This document shows positions 11,501-20,987 of a stretch of 64,000 bases of DNA, piece by piece (the first letter of the stretch is position 1; each line of letters begins with the position of its first letter). Where the stretch lies: assembly GCF_013373865.1 (NCBI RefSeq), contig NC_050475.1, positions 13,923,821 to 13,987,820 on the forward strand, in the 5' to 3' direction. Below the pieces are notes generated by a model, which was given only the letters and a program-made list of their open reading frames with translations, did not search any database and was not told where the DNA came from. The translations under genes were made by a program, and so were the position numbers. The DNA is from Monomorium pharaonis. Taxonomy: Eukaryota > Arthropoda > Insecta > Hymenoptera > Formicidae.

Positions 11501-12181
11501 TTAAATTCCAGTGGCAGTCGTATGGATTCCACGCGGGACAATGGATCAGCTACCAAGTTCGCAGAGCCTGCAAGGTGTTCAATGCAAGTGGTGAATTGCG
11601 AGATAAATGACAGTTGCCGTCGCTGTCATGGAGACGTTTTGTCTGCACGTTGTTGAAAGGCGTAAATCAAGGGTTTGTGATCGGTTATGACCTTAAACTC
11701 TCTCCCTTCTAGGAAGTCTTTGAAAAATTTGATTGCCTCATAGACTGCCGTGAGTTCGCGATCATAAGCACTGTAGTTTAGTTGCGCAGAACTGAATTTC
11801 CTGGAGAAGAACGCGAGTGGTTTCCATGAGCCGTCTAAATACTGTTCCAACACAGCGCCCATTGCGAAGTCAGATGCATCTGTAATGACGCGGTTATGCG
11901 CGCTAGATGAGGGATGACTAAGCACTGTCGCGTTGACTAGGTCTTCCTTGACCTTCTCAAAAGTTCTCTCAGCCTCTGTGGACCATAAGATTTCTCTTTG
12001 GTCGTTCCTCTTGGACTCTTGAGTATATTTGAAAAGTGGTGCTTGCACGCTGGCTGCATTAGGCAGGCTACGACGATAGTAATTTGCCATGCCTAGGAAT
12101 TTGCGAAGTTCGACAACCGTTTTAGGTTTGGGAAATTTCAGGATTGCTTCTGTTTTTTCTCTCGCCGGCCTGGATCCCTGA
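11501..12181 (-). pseudogene. gypsy RT thumb/connection and RNase H segment
   Basis: The frame 11626-12090 contains GMANYYRRSLPN at its start, the usual junction between RT and RNase H in gypsy elements, then VITDASDFAMGAVLEQ and DRELTAVYEAIKFF. These carry the Asp and Glu expected of an RNase H fold, and the region ends with VITDHKPL. The frame is open up to the MITE boundary at 12184, where the RT part is cut. About 120 bases between 11501 and 11626 are in another frame and look degenerate. It would degrade the RNA strand of the RNA-DNA hybrid during reverse transcription. Confidence 0.85.
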
Positions 12182-12184
12182 TTA

Positions 12185-12838
12185 CACAGTCACACACAAA
12201 AAAAAGTGGTTGGTCCGGCGGACAAGACTAGTCAATCCTTATGTATTTCGACCCGCTGAATCCGAATCTAAAGTCAGAATTGCAAAGTTAGCTCGCATTT
12301 TCTAACCTCAAAAAAAAATTTTTTTTTAATGTTGGTCCGGCAGACCAGACTAGTCTATCCTTATGTATTTTGACCCGCTGAATCCAAATCCAAAGTCAGA
12401 ATTGCTGAATTAGCTTATTTTTTCCTAACCTCAAAAAAAATTTTTTTTAGGTTAGGAAATGCGAGCTAACTTTGCAATTCTGATCTTGGATTCGGATTCA
12501 GCGGGTTAAAATACATAAGGATTGACCAGTCTGGCCCACCGGACCAATATTTAAAAAAAAATTTTTTTTAGGTTTAGAAAATGCGAGCTAACTTTGCAAT
12601 TCTGATCTTAGATTCGGATTCAGCGGATCGAAATACATAAGGATTGACTAGTCTAGTCCGCCGGACCAACCACTTTTTTTTGTGTGCCTGTGTAATTAAA
12701 AAAGAATTTTTTTTGTGGTTAGAAAATGCGAGCTAACTTTGCAATTCTGACCTTAGATTCGGATTCAGCGGGTCGAAATATATAAGGATTGACTAGTCTA
12801 GTCCGCCGGACCAACCACTTTTTTTTTGTGTGCCTGTG
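12185..12838. mobile_element. Composite MITE inserted in gypsy pol, TTA target duplication
   Basis: Outer termini are inverted: CACAGTCACACAC at the left, and CACAGGCACACA read inward from the right, each followed by an A-run and GTGGTTGGTCCGGCGGAC. Direct TTA flanks lie at 12182-12184 and 12839-12841. The interior is five copies of a ~115-bp unit (marker GGTCCGGC, ATCCTTATGTATTT, GCTCGCATTTTCTAACC), two forward then three reversed. The fourth copy keeps a complete terminus at about 12692. It looks like a MITE that captured or duplicated itself. The TWA-type duplication fits PIF/Harbinger; the CACAG start would fit CMC-type elements, so the superfamily is open. Confidence 0.85.
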
Positions 12839-12841
12839 TTA

Positions 12842-14024
12842 TTGATCAGGTGACCTAGAAAGGTTAGTTCGCTCTTCCCAAATTCGCACTTTGTTGAGTT
12901 TATGCGCAGGGAGAATTCTTTTAGACGGTTGAGGACTGTGCGCAGGTGAGCTTCATGCTCCTCCGGGGTTGCGGACGCTACAAGAATGTCGTCAATGTAT
13001 GCGAAAACGATAGGTAAGTCCGTGAATGCGCGGTTGATGTACCGTTGGAATGACTCGCGTTACGGAGGCCGAAGGGCATGACCATGTACTCAAAGAGACT
13101 AAATGGGGTGATCACTGCTGTTTTTGGTATGTCCTTGGGCGCCACCGGAATCTGGTGATACGCCTTCAGGAGATCTATCTTAGAGAATATAGTTTTTCCT
13201 GTTAAGTTCACGGAGAAATCGTGGAGGTGCGGTATTGGATATCTGTCGGGCAACGTAACTGCGTTGAGTCGACGGTAATCCCCGCAGAATCTAAATTTTC
13301 CGTCTTTCTTGTTCACCAGGTGTATGGGACTTGCCCACGGACTGCTCGACGGTCTACATATTCCTTGTTCCAGAAGCTGTGAGAATTCCTTTGCCGCTTG
13401 AAGTTTTTCCGACGTTAAACGTCTGGCGCGCTCAGCGACCGGAGGACCGTTTGTTACAATATAGTGAAACACATTGTGAGATTCTAGGTTCTGCACGGGC
13501 GTTTGACCGGTGACTTCAGGAAATTCTGACAGCAACTGGGAGTAGTTTGACGATTTGTCTAAAACGCCAATTCCTAAGCTAGAGGCGTTCATAACATCTC
13601 CCACGGAAGATATGTTTGTCGAGGGATCTATCAAACGTTTCCTGCCTACGTCGACAATTAGCCCGTAATGTTTGAGCAGGTCTGCTCCTATGATCGGGTA
13701 AGGTATTGCCGCGACGCGAAAGTCCCATGTTAAGGGACGTCTTAACCTAAGGTTTAGCGTAATGCGTCTTTCGCCAAATGTGTCTATGAGCGAGTTGTTC
13801 GCCGCGAAAAGTTTGAAATCGGAGGGTTTTCTTTTCTCGTTCTTATCAACCGGTAAGAGGGAGATCTCCGCTCCGGTGTCGATTAGGAATTTTAGCCCTG
13901 ACTCTTTGTCGCGAATGTGGAGACGTTTCGATTCTTCGTGACCCTCGCTTACCGTCTCCGCATGGGCGGGATTGTTTAGTTTTCCGGTGTCTCCGGGTCC
14001 TTCCACGCACACGGTTTCGAACAA
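12842..14024 (-). pseudogene. gypsy protease and RT palm/fingers (pol N-terminal part)
   Basis: The frame starts at 14024, overlaps gag by 49 bases and lies in the -1 phase relative to gag (899 bases between the two ORF starts). In order it shows an aspartic protease (LIDTGAEISLLPV, about residues 51-63), the linker RRLTSEKLQAAKEF, RT fingers (SPWASPIHLVNKKDGKFRFCGDY), the first catalytic Asp region (FSKIDLLKAYHQI) and VMPFGLRNA. Right after that, near 13065, a frameshift puts the YIDD active-site motif (around 12990) in another frame. The remaining RT runs to the MITE at 12841. Its role would be polyprotein cleavage and cDNA synthesis. Confidence 0.88.
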
Positions 14025-14923
14025 AAACGTGTTTTCTCTCCGAATTTACGGTGGGTTCTACATATCGATGATTTCTTTCTATCTGATTCTACCTCCCGCG
14101 ACTTCGAGCGCTCGCGTGACTTAGATCTAATGCGGCTTTTGTTACGACCACGACCTACGTCCGCCTCTAGCTTTGCCATTCTAGCCGTGAGCCGATCTAG
14201 CTTTGCCTCAAGTCTATCGAACGTGGAGGGTTCTTTCGAAGCCACCGCCGCCACGAGGGTCGTTCCCGAATCCGACGCTTCAACATATTTGTCGGCCATT
14301 TTCGCCAATCTGTTTAGGTCGGTGACCTCGGAAACAGTTAGGGCTGCTCGACATGGTGTCGGTAACTGGTCTAGAAAAACGGTTCGTAAAACCTCCGCGG
14401 GGCAACCTGAGTGTAAGGCGCGCAGTCGCGTCAGGATGAGCAACGGTTTCCCGCAGGCAGAGACTTGACCTTTTATCAATTGGCGCAACCGTGATTCTGC
14501 CAAACTGCCGAATGTGGCGATGAACCGAGCTTTAATTTGTTCGAATATGTCCGCCGGTCGCGGTTCGGCTGTTAGGAGATCTTGTACGGTTTGGAGAGCC
14601 TCCATATCGAGTTTCTCCGCTATACAATCAGCCTTGGTGGCCGAAACTCTAATTCCCGCGTTTTGGAGAGTTATCTCCGTTTGAACAAACCACGTGACCG
14701 GATTGTCGCGGCAAAAATTTGTGATTTTTGGTTGGCGGTATAACGCTGCGACGTTTGCGGGAAACGCGGCATTAATATTTTTACGGTGGTCAACTTGTGT
14801 TTCCTTTAACCGCTCGTTCTCATTCCGCAGCGCGGTGAGCTCGGCCTGCATTTGTTGAATCTCTTCGGCCGACATCTCTATTGCGTCCATGAAATCGTTG
14901 CTCACTGACGAGGTATATGACAA
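13976..14923 (-). CDS. gypsy Gag-like structural protein
   Basis: An intact 315-residue frame with ATG at 14923. The N-terminal ~50 residues form a likely coiled coil (EIQQMQAELTALRNENERLKE). The middle has the Gag-type NPVTWFVQTEITLQNAGI region. Residues ~270-295 are an Arg/Ser/Lys-rich basic stretch, and the C-terminus carries CRTHRKFGEKTRFCSKPC, a Cys/His cluster common in arthropod gypsy Gag proteins in place of a CCHC knuckle. It would package element RNA in cytoplasmic particles. The stop lies 48 bases inside the pol frame, which fits expression of Gag-Pol by a -1 ribosomal frameshift. This is the only fully open gene of the element. Confidence 0.88.
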   Translation of the reverse strand: MSYTSSVSNDFMDAIEMSAEEIQQMQAELTALRNENERLKETQVDHRKNINAAFPANVAALYRQPKITNFCRDNPVTWFVQTEITLQNAGIRVSATKADCIAEKLDMEALQTVQDLLTAEPRPADIFEQIKARFIATFGSLAESRLRQLIKGQVSACGKPLLILTRLRALHSGCPAEVLRTVFLDQLPTPCRAALTVSEVTDLNRLAKMADKYVEASDSGTTLVAAVASKEPSTFDRLEAKLDRLTARMAKLEADVGRGRNKSRIRSKSRERSKSREVESDRKKSSICRTHRKFGEKTRFCSKPCAWKDPETPEN

Positions 14924-15721
14924 GGGGACGCAAGTTAACTCTATGCGCTATAATGTATCTGGCACTCGCAGGTGCAACGCGACTGTCGGTAACTATTCTC
15001 AACGACTCGATGCTCTTATCTTTGATTCCGCGTAACACGCTTTTCCGTCAACGTTTCGCGATCTTCAGAACTACTTAAAAGAAAAGAAGGGGACGTTGGC
15101 GCTACTCCCGAAATGGCCGACACACGCGATTCGCGCCTTTTTTCGCTCGTTATGGCCCGCCAAGATGGCGGTCTCCGAACTTTCGAGACTCGAGATATGT
15201 GTACCGCGCGGTACCCTCGCAGGAATTCCGCTGTCACGCTCGTCTTCCTTGGCGGTGCCGTATGGTGCTTCTTAAGGGTGCGTTGAAAGGCGCCGGTGCC
15301 GGTGGCTTCCCGCAATTTCCTCTGGACGCTGCTACCACGTTCTCGCGGTGCTGGAAGGCGCCGGTGACGGTGGCTTCACGCAATTCCTCTGGTCGCTGCT
15401 GCCACGTTCTCGTAGTGCTGGAAGGCACCGGTGACGACGGCTTCCCGCAAAAGGATGTCCCTCACGTGGCGGGAACTGCGCGAACGGCTTTCCTCTTTTT
15501 TCAGCTTTCTCTTGGAAACACGCGCACGCCGGCGTGCCTGCACGTGCGCGTCGCGTTGGATTTTTCGTCCCCGCGTGCTGCGGTATCTTGCTCAATAAAC
15601 GGCGACCAAGTGCGAGTCGCGTTGAATTTTTGAGCCTGTAGGCGCTAAGATTGCGCTGCTCTTGAGGGTTCTCGGAGAGGTGAGGCTTTCATACTCTCAG
15701 ATCACGTCGAGGTCACCAATT
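14924..15721 (-). other. gypsy leader region with primer-binding site
   Basis: Between gag and the LTR lies ~800 bases of CpG-rich untranslated leader. Directly after the LTR (read on the minus strand) comes AATTGGTGACCTCGACGTGA (15702-15721). Its TGGTGACC core is a plausible tRNA 3'-end primer-binding site. Short ORFs on either strand here are not credible genes. Confidence 0.65.
15289..15450. repeat. Tandem repeat, ~67-68 bp period, in the gypsy leader
   Basis: GGCGCCGGTG / GGCACCGGTG starts at 15289, 15357 and 15424, each followed by a GGTGGCTTCCCGCAA-like stretch, CTCTGG.CGCTGCT and CACGTTCTCG. Two full units and a partial third. Leader tandem repeats of this kind often vary in copy number between element copies. 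Confidence 0.8.
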
Positions 15722-15993
15722 TGTGGGATATCGGCGCCGCCTTCTCACAGGTGGTGATTCCGGCGGTTCTCACTTGCCGGTTCGTCGACGAAGTAGAGAA
15801 TGAGACCAAAGGATTGCAACGTAATAAACTTTTATTCTCTCTCGAGTACAACGTAGGGAGATGCTCTCGCTTAGCGTGTCTAACCAATAACTGAACTATG
15901 GCGCCGAATCTTCCCGCGCAGGGCAGCCACGCATACCTCCACTAGTTCCTTTTTTCCTACTCTAGTGGTTCTCTCTTGTAGCCAATCCCCACA
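15722..15993 (-). repeat. 5' LTR of the gypsy element
   Basis: On the minus strand it begins TGTGGGGATTGGC and ends CGATATCCCACA, that is TG...CA with short inverted ends, 272 bp. An AATAAA poly(A) signal on the minus strand lies at 15831-15836. The adjacent primer-binding site and gag order fix it as the 5' LTR. The partner LTR is not in the window. Confidence 0.8.
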
Positions 15994-16274
15994 CACCGTT
16001 CGCGTAGATTGTGGTGCGTCAGCATGAGCGCCAGCATGCGCGCCAGCATGCGCATATCACCAGAATTAACTTACTTCGGTACTTGTGCTCTATGGCGGCG
16101 GTTCACGTTGTATCTCGTGCGATCGTTTTCAACGTAATTTTGTGCTCAAGTCTATTCGTGGCATCTTCAAATACCTACTCAGAGAGTGCTCAACGGAAGG
16201 ACTCATACGTAATTAAGAGAGACTCATAATTATCGCTTAGGTACATCACCATTGAGAGACTCACGCTCACCACG

Positions 16275-16610
16275 CTATGCGCACGCCGGCGCCGCGTGAT
16301 ACTGGCTCACGGGCATCATCATCACGATTGGTAACAGATTAATATAATCTCTCCCGAGTAAGTAATCAAGACATTTATTCTTGTGCTCATTAAACAGTAA
16401 ACGTATGTAATGTGTATCACTTCTGTGATAAATATACGGTACGATGAGTCCACGTGACACATAATCGCAGTGCATTTTATTTAACATCTGTTCCACGAAT
16501 GTCCTCTCACCCTGCTTAATATCCTCAGAGGTTAACCAGCGAACTCTTTGCCGAGTCGCGAACAGGAGGTAACATTTGTGTACGAGCATATGCTTTCGTG
16601 GCATCGTCAC
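16275..16610 (-). CDS. Unrecognised ORF, ~109 codons
   Basis: I do not recognise this frame. From the ATG at about 16604 it encodes a basic start (PRKHMLVHKCYLL), then a charged, hydrophobic middle (EDIKQGERTFVEQMLNKM, YIYHRSDTHYIRLLFNEH) and a C-terminal DYLLGRDYINLLPIVMMM. Composition looks protein-like rather than translated low-complexity DNA, and no repeat is obvious. There is no poly(A) signal or splice site that settles its extent. It could be an exon of an unknown gene, a fragment of a decayed element, or chance. Confidence 0.25.
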   Translation of the reverse strand: MTMPRKHMLVHKCYLLFATRQRVRWLTSEDIKQGERTFVEQMLNKMHCDYVSRGLIVPYIYHRSDTHYIRLLFNEHKNKCLDYLLGRDYINLLPIVMMMPVSQYHAAPACA

Positions 16611-17619
16611 AATAATAAATCCGTACCAAGCTCTACGGTAGTTGATTATTATAGCTATTGTTGTGAAATAGCTGAAGTTATTGTGCCGATATTCGCCTAG
16701 GAGATGACAATAAAACGGTACAGATAGATGAAATGTTTTTGATAAAACGAAAGATAAACCATCGTAGCCGCTTGAATGAACAAATGTTGATAATTGTTCT
16801 GGTCTTATATTGTAAAGAGGATAAGATCGGTCTGTTTTTTTAATTTGAAAAGTAAAAATGAATCATGGCCTTACTTAAAAAAGTATGTTGACCAAAATAT
16901 TGCTTTTATTTGCACAGACAGTACTAGATAGTACTACGGAAATAAAATAAATATTTAACGAAAATACAGTTTATTTGCAAATAGATCATAGTAAAGGAGA
17001 ATTTGCTAGTTCCAGCAATTCTGCGAATACAATAATGATTTAGAGAATCAGAACAAATTATTAAAAAATTCTATTGTATGTCGCAGATCTCTTAAACTAC
17101 TTCATCAATATATGGCACTTTTTCAGTATAGGAAACATTATCTTGAAAGAAAATACAAAAATGATCTTGGTTCTCAAATTATGTAATTTCTTTTACACAT
17201 AAAGGATGTCTTTTCCGGCATGACTAATAGTGTGAGAATAGAGGGTCTTTAATTAAAAGAAATTGATTCTCCAATAGTCAACAGCAAAAACTTGACAACA
17301 TTGATATCATTAAAACAACCACGTCTCAAAACAATCGACGAAGAACTTGAAAATTTACCTGACGATGTTTTATTTCCTCAAGATTGCAAGAATTTTGATT
17401 TTTAATTTGATGGTAAAATATTTTAGATTTGTGCTCGAAAGTTTATAAATTTAGTTTTGTGAAGATTATACATTCTGTATTACAGACATAAACGTACATA
17501 CTTACACATACATTTATATATTATATTGATTGGAAGGATTGGAGTCTCTAAGTATCGCGGGAGTGACGAATCGTGGGGTCCTTATCCCTGTCATACGTGC
17601 GTACATATACGCATCCCCC

Positions 17620-17661
17620 CTCCACACATACACACACACACACACATACACACACACATTT
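17620..17661. repeat. (AC)n microsatellite
   Basis: ACAC runs interrupted by single T bases. ORFs crossing it (poly-His/Thr) are artefacts. Confidence 0.85.
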
Positions 17662-17969
17662 ATATATACTTACATTTACACATATGAAATGCGAAGCAAC
17701 TTATATCTCCACGTGGTGCAATTTGGATAACGCAAAAATGGCAAAAAATGTCGATTTTTAAATTTGCAAATAAAAACTTCTATATCTCATAAAATAAAGC
17801 AGATAGGCACTTTTATTATTTTTTAACTTTTGTTTATAATTGCTTGTAGAATCTGCATCTAAGTTAAAACTTGGCGCTCCGGAAATCGTAATCTTGCTCA
17901 TGTATCCACTTCCCATATTCGTGAACAATAGCCGACTTTCCATACTTATACAATATACTATTAGTTTTT

Positions 17970-18207
17970 AAGGTCAAGGTCTGTAGATGAACGACGGGTG
18001 GTCTTCGCATCCATTGTTACATATTTGGCCCCATCATGGCCGGGGCCAATACGATGTATCAATTCCATCTTTCCTTGCACATTCTACTTTATTACTACTT
18101 ACTCACTCTTCTTGTACAACAAACACTACACATACACTTTATAGCCCCAAAATGGTGCTCATGCGAAGACCTTCCTTTCCCTCCCGTCGTTCATGTACAG
18201 ACCTTAT
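17970..18207. mobile_element. Inverted-repeat MITE ~240 bp
   Basis: The left end AAGGTCTGTAGATGAACGAC, then GGGTGGTCTTCGCAT, is inverted at the right as ATGCGAAGACC plus CCCGTCGTTCATGTACAGACCTT. The interior lacks coding sequence (a GGCCCCATCATGGCCGGGGCC hairpin sits near 18028-18048). Flanking TTAAGG-like sequence on both sides is suggestive, but the duplication is not certain. It lies ~440 bp upstream of the Pex19 exon, presumably in its intron. Confidence 0.7.
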
Positions 18208-18649
18208 TTAAGGCCAATGTCCGACAAACATACAGGCTTGTCGGTTTTAAAGCTACGAGTAAATATTATTTTGACTTTAATGTCTCAGATCTATAAATAC
18301 AATCAGAGGATTAACAATGCAGATTATGTTTAATCAATCTTCGTAACGACTGATGTCAACCGATGTTGTCACAGTTTTGGCAGACTCGTAAAAAATGCTG
18401 TGTAAAAAAAAGAAAAAATATAAAATTTAAATAGTCTTTTTTTTAGGCATTTGTGAAATCCGGTCTTATGTGGTAAAATTATCTTAACGCAAAACTTTTC
18501 GTAATTGAGTTAGTTTTTATTTTTGTTATATGAATGCAATTTTTAATTTTTTGTTTCATGCAATTTTTAATTCTTTTTTGTATGAAAGTAAATTTATAAG
18601 CCATTAACTTTAACTTAATTGAGTTAAAAAAGTTATTATCTTGTGTAAG

Positions 18650-18865
18650 GTGTGCGTTGAATTGGAAAAGGAAAAGGAAGATGACGGGGAAGATGTTAAA
18701 CAACGTCGATTCGAATGCGTGTTGAAACTAATGACGGAGATGCAGAATTATGGTCAAGCACCAGAGGATCTTGTTGGCGAACAGTGCTCGCTCTTTCAAT
18801 TCGATTCCGAAGGCAATCCCATTTTTCCTTCCGGAAACTCGCAACAGGATTGCTGTATTATGTGA
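18650..18865 (+). CDS. Pex19: Pex19 peroxisome biogenesis factor, last coding exon
   Basis: C-terminal ~71 residues of PEX19, the cytosolic, farnesylated chaperone and import receptor for peroxisomal membrane proteins, which docks on PEX3. The exon reads VCVELEKEKED...RRFECVLKLMTEMQNYGQAPEDLVGE..FQFDSEGNP and ends DCCIM-stop. The FECVLKLMTEMQ / PPxDLxGE pattern and the C-terminal CaaX box (CCIM, X = Met, favouring farnesylation) match the known PEX19 C-terminus. A 3' splice site (TTGTGTAAG, AG at 18648-18649) opens the exon in frame, and TGA at 18863-18865 closes it. No earlier exon was found in the window, so the upstream intron must be long and full of repeats, or the gene is split by assembly. 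Intact by eye. Confidence 0.88.
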   Translation: MCVELEKEKEDDGEDVKQRRFECVLKLMTEMQNYGQAPEDLVGEQCSLFQFDSEGNPIFPSGNSQQDCCIM

Positions 18866-19115
18866 ATGTATATGAACACGTAACGGAATAATAGCTGATG
18901 TTTTGTGGAATATTGTATTGTTTCGATCATTTTGTTGTCATCTTTGTTTCCTGTAAAAAAATTTAAGGTTTTTATTGTTTGGCTATAAGAAATATTAATA
19001 ATATATGAATTTATAGCAATTTATATTACGAAATTTAGTCCTTAGGCAACTCTGAATTTTAGAATAACTTTCTCGCAAGAATCGTGTGCAATAAATATAA
19101 TCGTCATAAATTTTG
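18866..19115 (+). other. Pex19 3' UTR with poly(A) signal
   Basis: After the stop codon the sequence turns AT-rich without ORFs. AATAAA occurs at about 19090-19095 (context GTGCAATAAATATAATCG), a reasonable cleavage/polyadenylation signal ~225 bases after the stop. End point is inferred. Confidence 0.5.
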
Positions 19116-19379
19116 AATATATTTTATAATATAATCGTAATATTAATTATATTATTATATATAATATGTTATATAATAGAATTATATTAATTGAGAATTA
19201 TTTACTAAAAAATGAAATGTGAAAAATTAAGGATTTTTTTATTATAATTAAGTTTCTCATAAAAATTAAAAAAATTAACGTAGAATAATTAGAACTTCTG
19301 ATATTTAAAAACAAATGAAAAAGGAGCATTATATATGTTTATAAATAGTCTGACACAGGCTTTAATTAATATACAAAAA

Positions 19380-20310
19380 ACCTTGTAGATCTTATGGCCC
19401 TTCGTTAAATTAGCCCAAATTTTGGTAAAAGATAGTTCTTAATCTCCTGAACAAAAGTCCTAATAGCTTCAACTCACAAAAACTTATAGATTTTTGTGTA
19501 GCCTTTAAATGACTGTAAATACCAATTAAAGTATATAAAATATTGAAAGGAAAAAACAATTCTAAAGTTTATAACTATGAAATGTTTTTACAATCTAATT
19601 GATTTTTGTGCAGCGCTGTCAGACTTGATGCTCTGCCACCTAGTCAGTGTGACGCAAAGCTGTAGTGGTGACAACGCACACGGAAGAAGCCGTGTGCTGC
19701 TCGGCGCTCACATGTACACGGCTTCCATGTGCGTTGCCACCACTACAGCTTTGCGTCACACCGATTAGGTGGCAGAGCATCAAGTCTGGCAGCGCTGCTT
19801 CTGTGGTTAGAAGAATTAAAAATATGTTTTTTTTAGTTAAGTAGAAATAAGTTGGAAAGGAAGTCAAAATCACAAAGTTTCAATGGTCACAACTCACAAA
19901 AACTTGTAGATTTTTGTGTACGTGCTTTTAAAGCGAAGTCTTTTGAGTAACACTCTGTAATTTACCAACTCATTTATTTATATGCTGTGTGTGCCTGTAT
20001 ATTTATAGGCGTCCTTGTCTGTTCATTTATGTGTGTGGATGCATATATGTGTGCACGCGTGAGTATATAATTATATGTATATTATATGAATATGTAGATA
20101 TATAAAAGTACACATAGCACATAAATAAATGAGTTAATAAGTTACAGAGTATTGGTAAAAATATTTTGCACGTACACAAAAATCTATAAGTTTTTGTGAG
20201 TTGTGGCCGATGAAACTTTTATTCGGGAGCTTAGAAACCATTTTTTAATAAAATTTGGACCAATTTAACAGGGGGCCAATTTTTATAAGATTTGTGCGGG
20301 ATTCTTTAAT
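19380..20310. mobile_element. Nested inverted-repeat element
   Basis: Sequence 19385-19503 (ACTCACAAAAACTTATAGAT and flanks) is inverted at 20176-20305. A second, inner pair runs 19876-19999 against 20098-20213 (AACTCATTTATTTATATGCT / AGCACATAAATAAATGAGTT). The left side therefore contains a partial duplication of the arm, and a separate hairpin MITE (19611-19797) sits between the two left pieces. No coding sequence. Confidence 0.65.
19611..19797. mobile_element. Hairpin MITE, hAT-like
   Basis: 187 bp, almost entirely two ~80-bp inverted arms starting CAGCGCTGTCAGACTTGAT and ending ATCAAGTCTGGCAGCGCTG. Flanking octamers TTTTTGTG (19603-19610) and CTTCTGTG (19798-19805) match at 6 of 8 positions. 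Together with the CAG start this fits a hAT-derived, decayed 8-bp target duplication. Confidence 0.7.
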
Positions 20311-20737
20311 ATTAAACAAACTTATGATTGTATTCTTAACGCCTCGTTTTTAATTTTTTTAAATTAAAAATTTGTAGCTAACGTTTAAAAATAACATCAT
20401 TTACCTATTTATAGATTTATTATGTCTTTTATTAACCCTAAAGCTGCCAATTTATGTAGCGAAAAAATCGTTGCAGACATAGATCACGTGATCATTCGCA
20501 GTTCGTTAGCGAATAAACGCTATTCGCTAGATTTTTTCAGCTTTTAGCAAGTGTTCGCTGAAATAAAGCGATAAGAAAATGATAATATTATTCCAATAAA
20601 CGTAAGTCATTAATTGAATTTATAAGTACATTGTATATTTATGTATTTTATAAACGCCTTTGCTAATTTAACTATTAAAAATTTTAACTATGAATAAGCA
20701 AATTTATAGAATGTACCTTAATATATGCATATATGTA
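20311..20737. other. AT-rich spacer
   Basis: No gene seen. A weak inverted pair around 20460-20535 (GCGAAAAAATCG / CTAGATTTTTTCAGC) may be a small decayed MITE. Confidence 0.4.
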
Positions 20738-20987
20738 ATAAGACTATATTGCTAGTTGAGCTCGGAAGAGAGTGAAAACATTACGGTGCGACTTGATGTA
20801 CCTTGACAGTTTTGCGCACGCGCAAAAATCGCTCCCGCTACCTCACGCTCCGCGCGTGTCTACTAACCATGTGCCACGTTTGCGCACAACGACGCAGGTA
20901 CATGATTTTCACTATGTCTATCTTTTTGATTTCACCCACTCCTCTTACGGGATAAGTCCGACGTTAGCAATATAGTCTTATTACATA
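20738..20987. mobile_element. Inverted-repeat MITE ~250 bp with CpG-rich core
   Basis: Termini ATATATGTAATAAGACTATATTGCTA (left) and its inverse (right) are ~25-bp near-perfect inverted repeats. The ~190-bp core is much richer in CpG (GCGCACGCGCAAAAATC, CGCTCCGCGCGTG) than the termini, suggesting captured DNA. The ORF across it is not credible. Confidence 0.65.

Larger units (their letters stand above)
10538..15993 (-). mobile_element. Ty3/gypsy LTR retrotransposon, 3' part missing, interrupted
   Basis: Read right to left, the order is LTR (15722-15993), primer-binding site, GC-rich leader with short tandem repeats, gag, protease, reverse transcriptase, RNase H and integrase. This is the Ty3/gypsy order. 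The left end stops in the C-terminal part of integrase at the foldback element, and no second LTR or env was found in the window. Pol is broken by a frameshift before the RT YxDD motif, by a 654-bp MITE and by stops between RNase H and integrase. The copy is therefore defective but fairly young, since long frames remain. Confidence 0.9.
15994..17969. other. Mostly non-coding stretch
   Basis: Mixed composition. It holds the ORF at 16275-16610, a (CAACATG/CAGCATGCGC)-like short repeat near 16020-16050, and an AC microsatellite at about 17620-17660. A ~50-codon frame at 17240-17405 ending in LPDDVLFPQDCKNFDF is too short to call. I see no Pex19 upstream exon here. Confidence 0.4.

Noticed and set aside
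17240..17405. 50-codon frame ending LPDDVLFPQDCKNFDF as an upstream Pex19 exon
   Set aside because: It ends in a stop codon and does not resemble PEX19, so it cannot join the exon at 18650.
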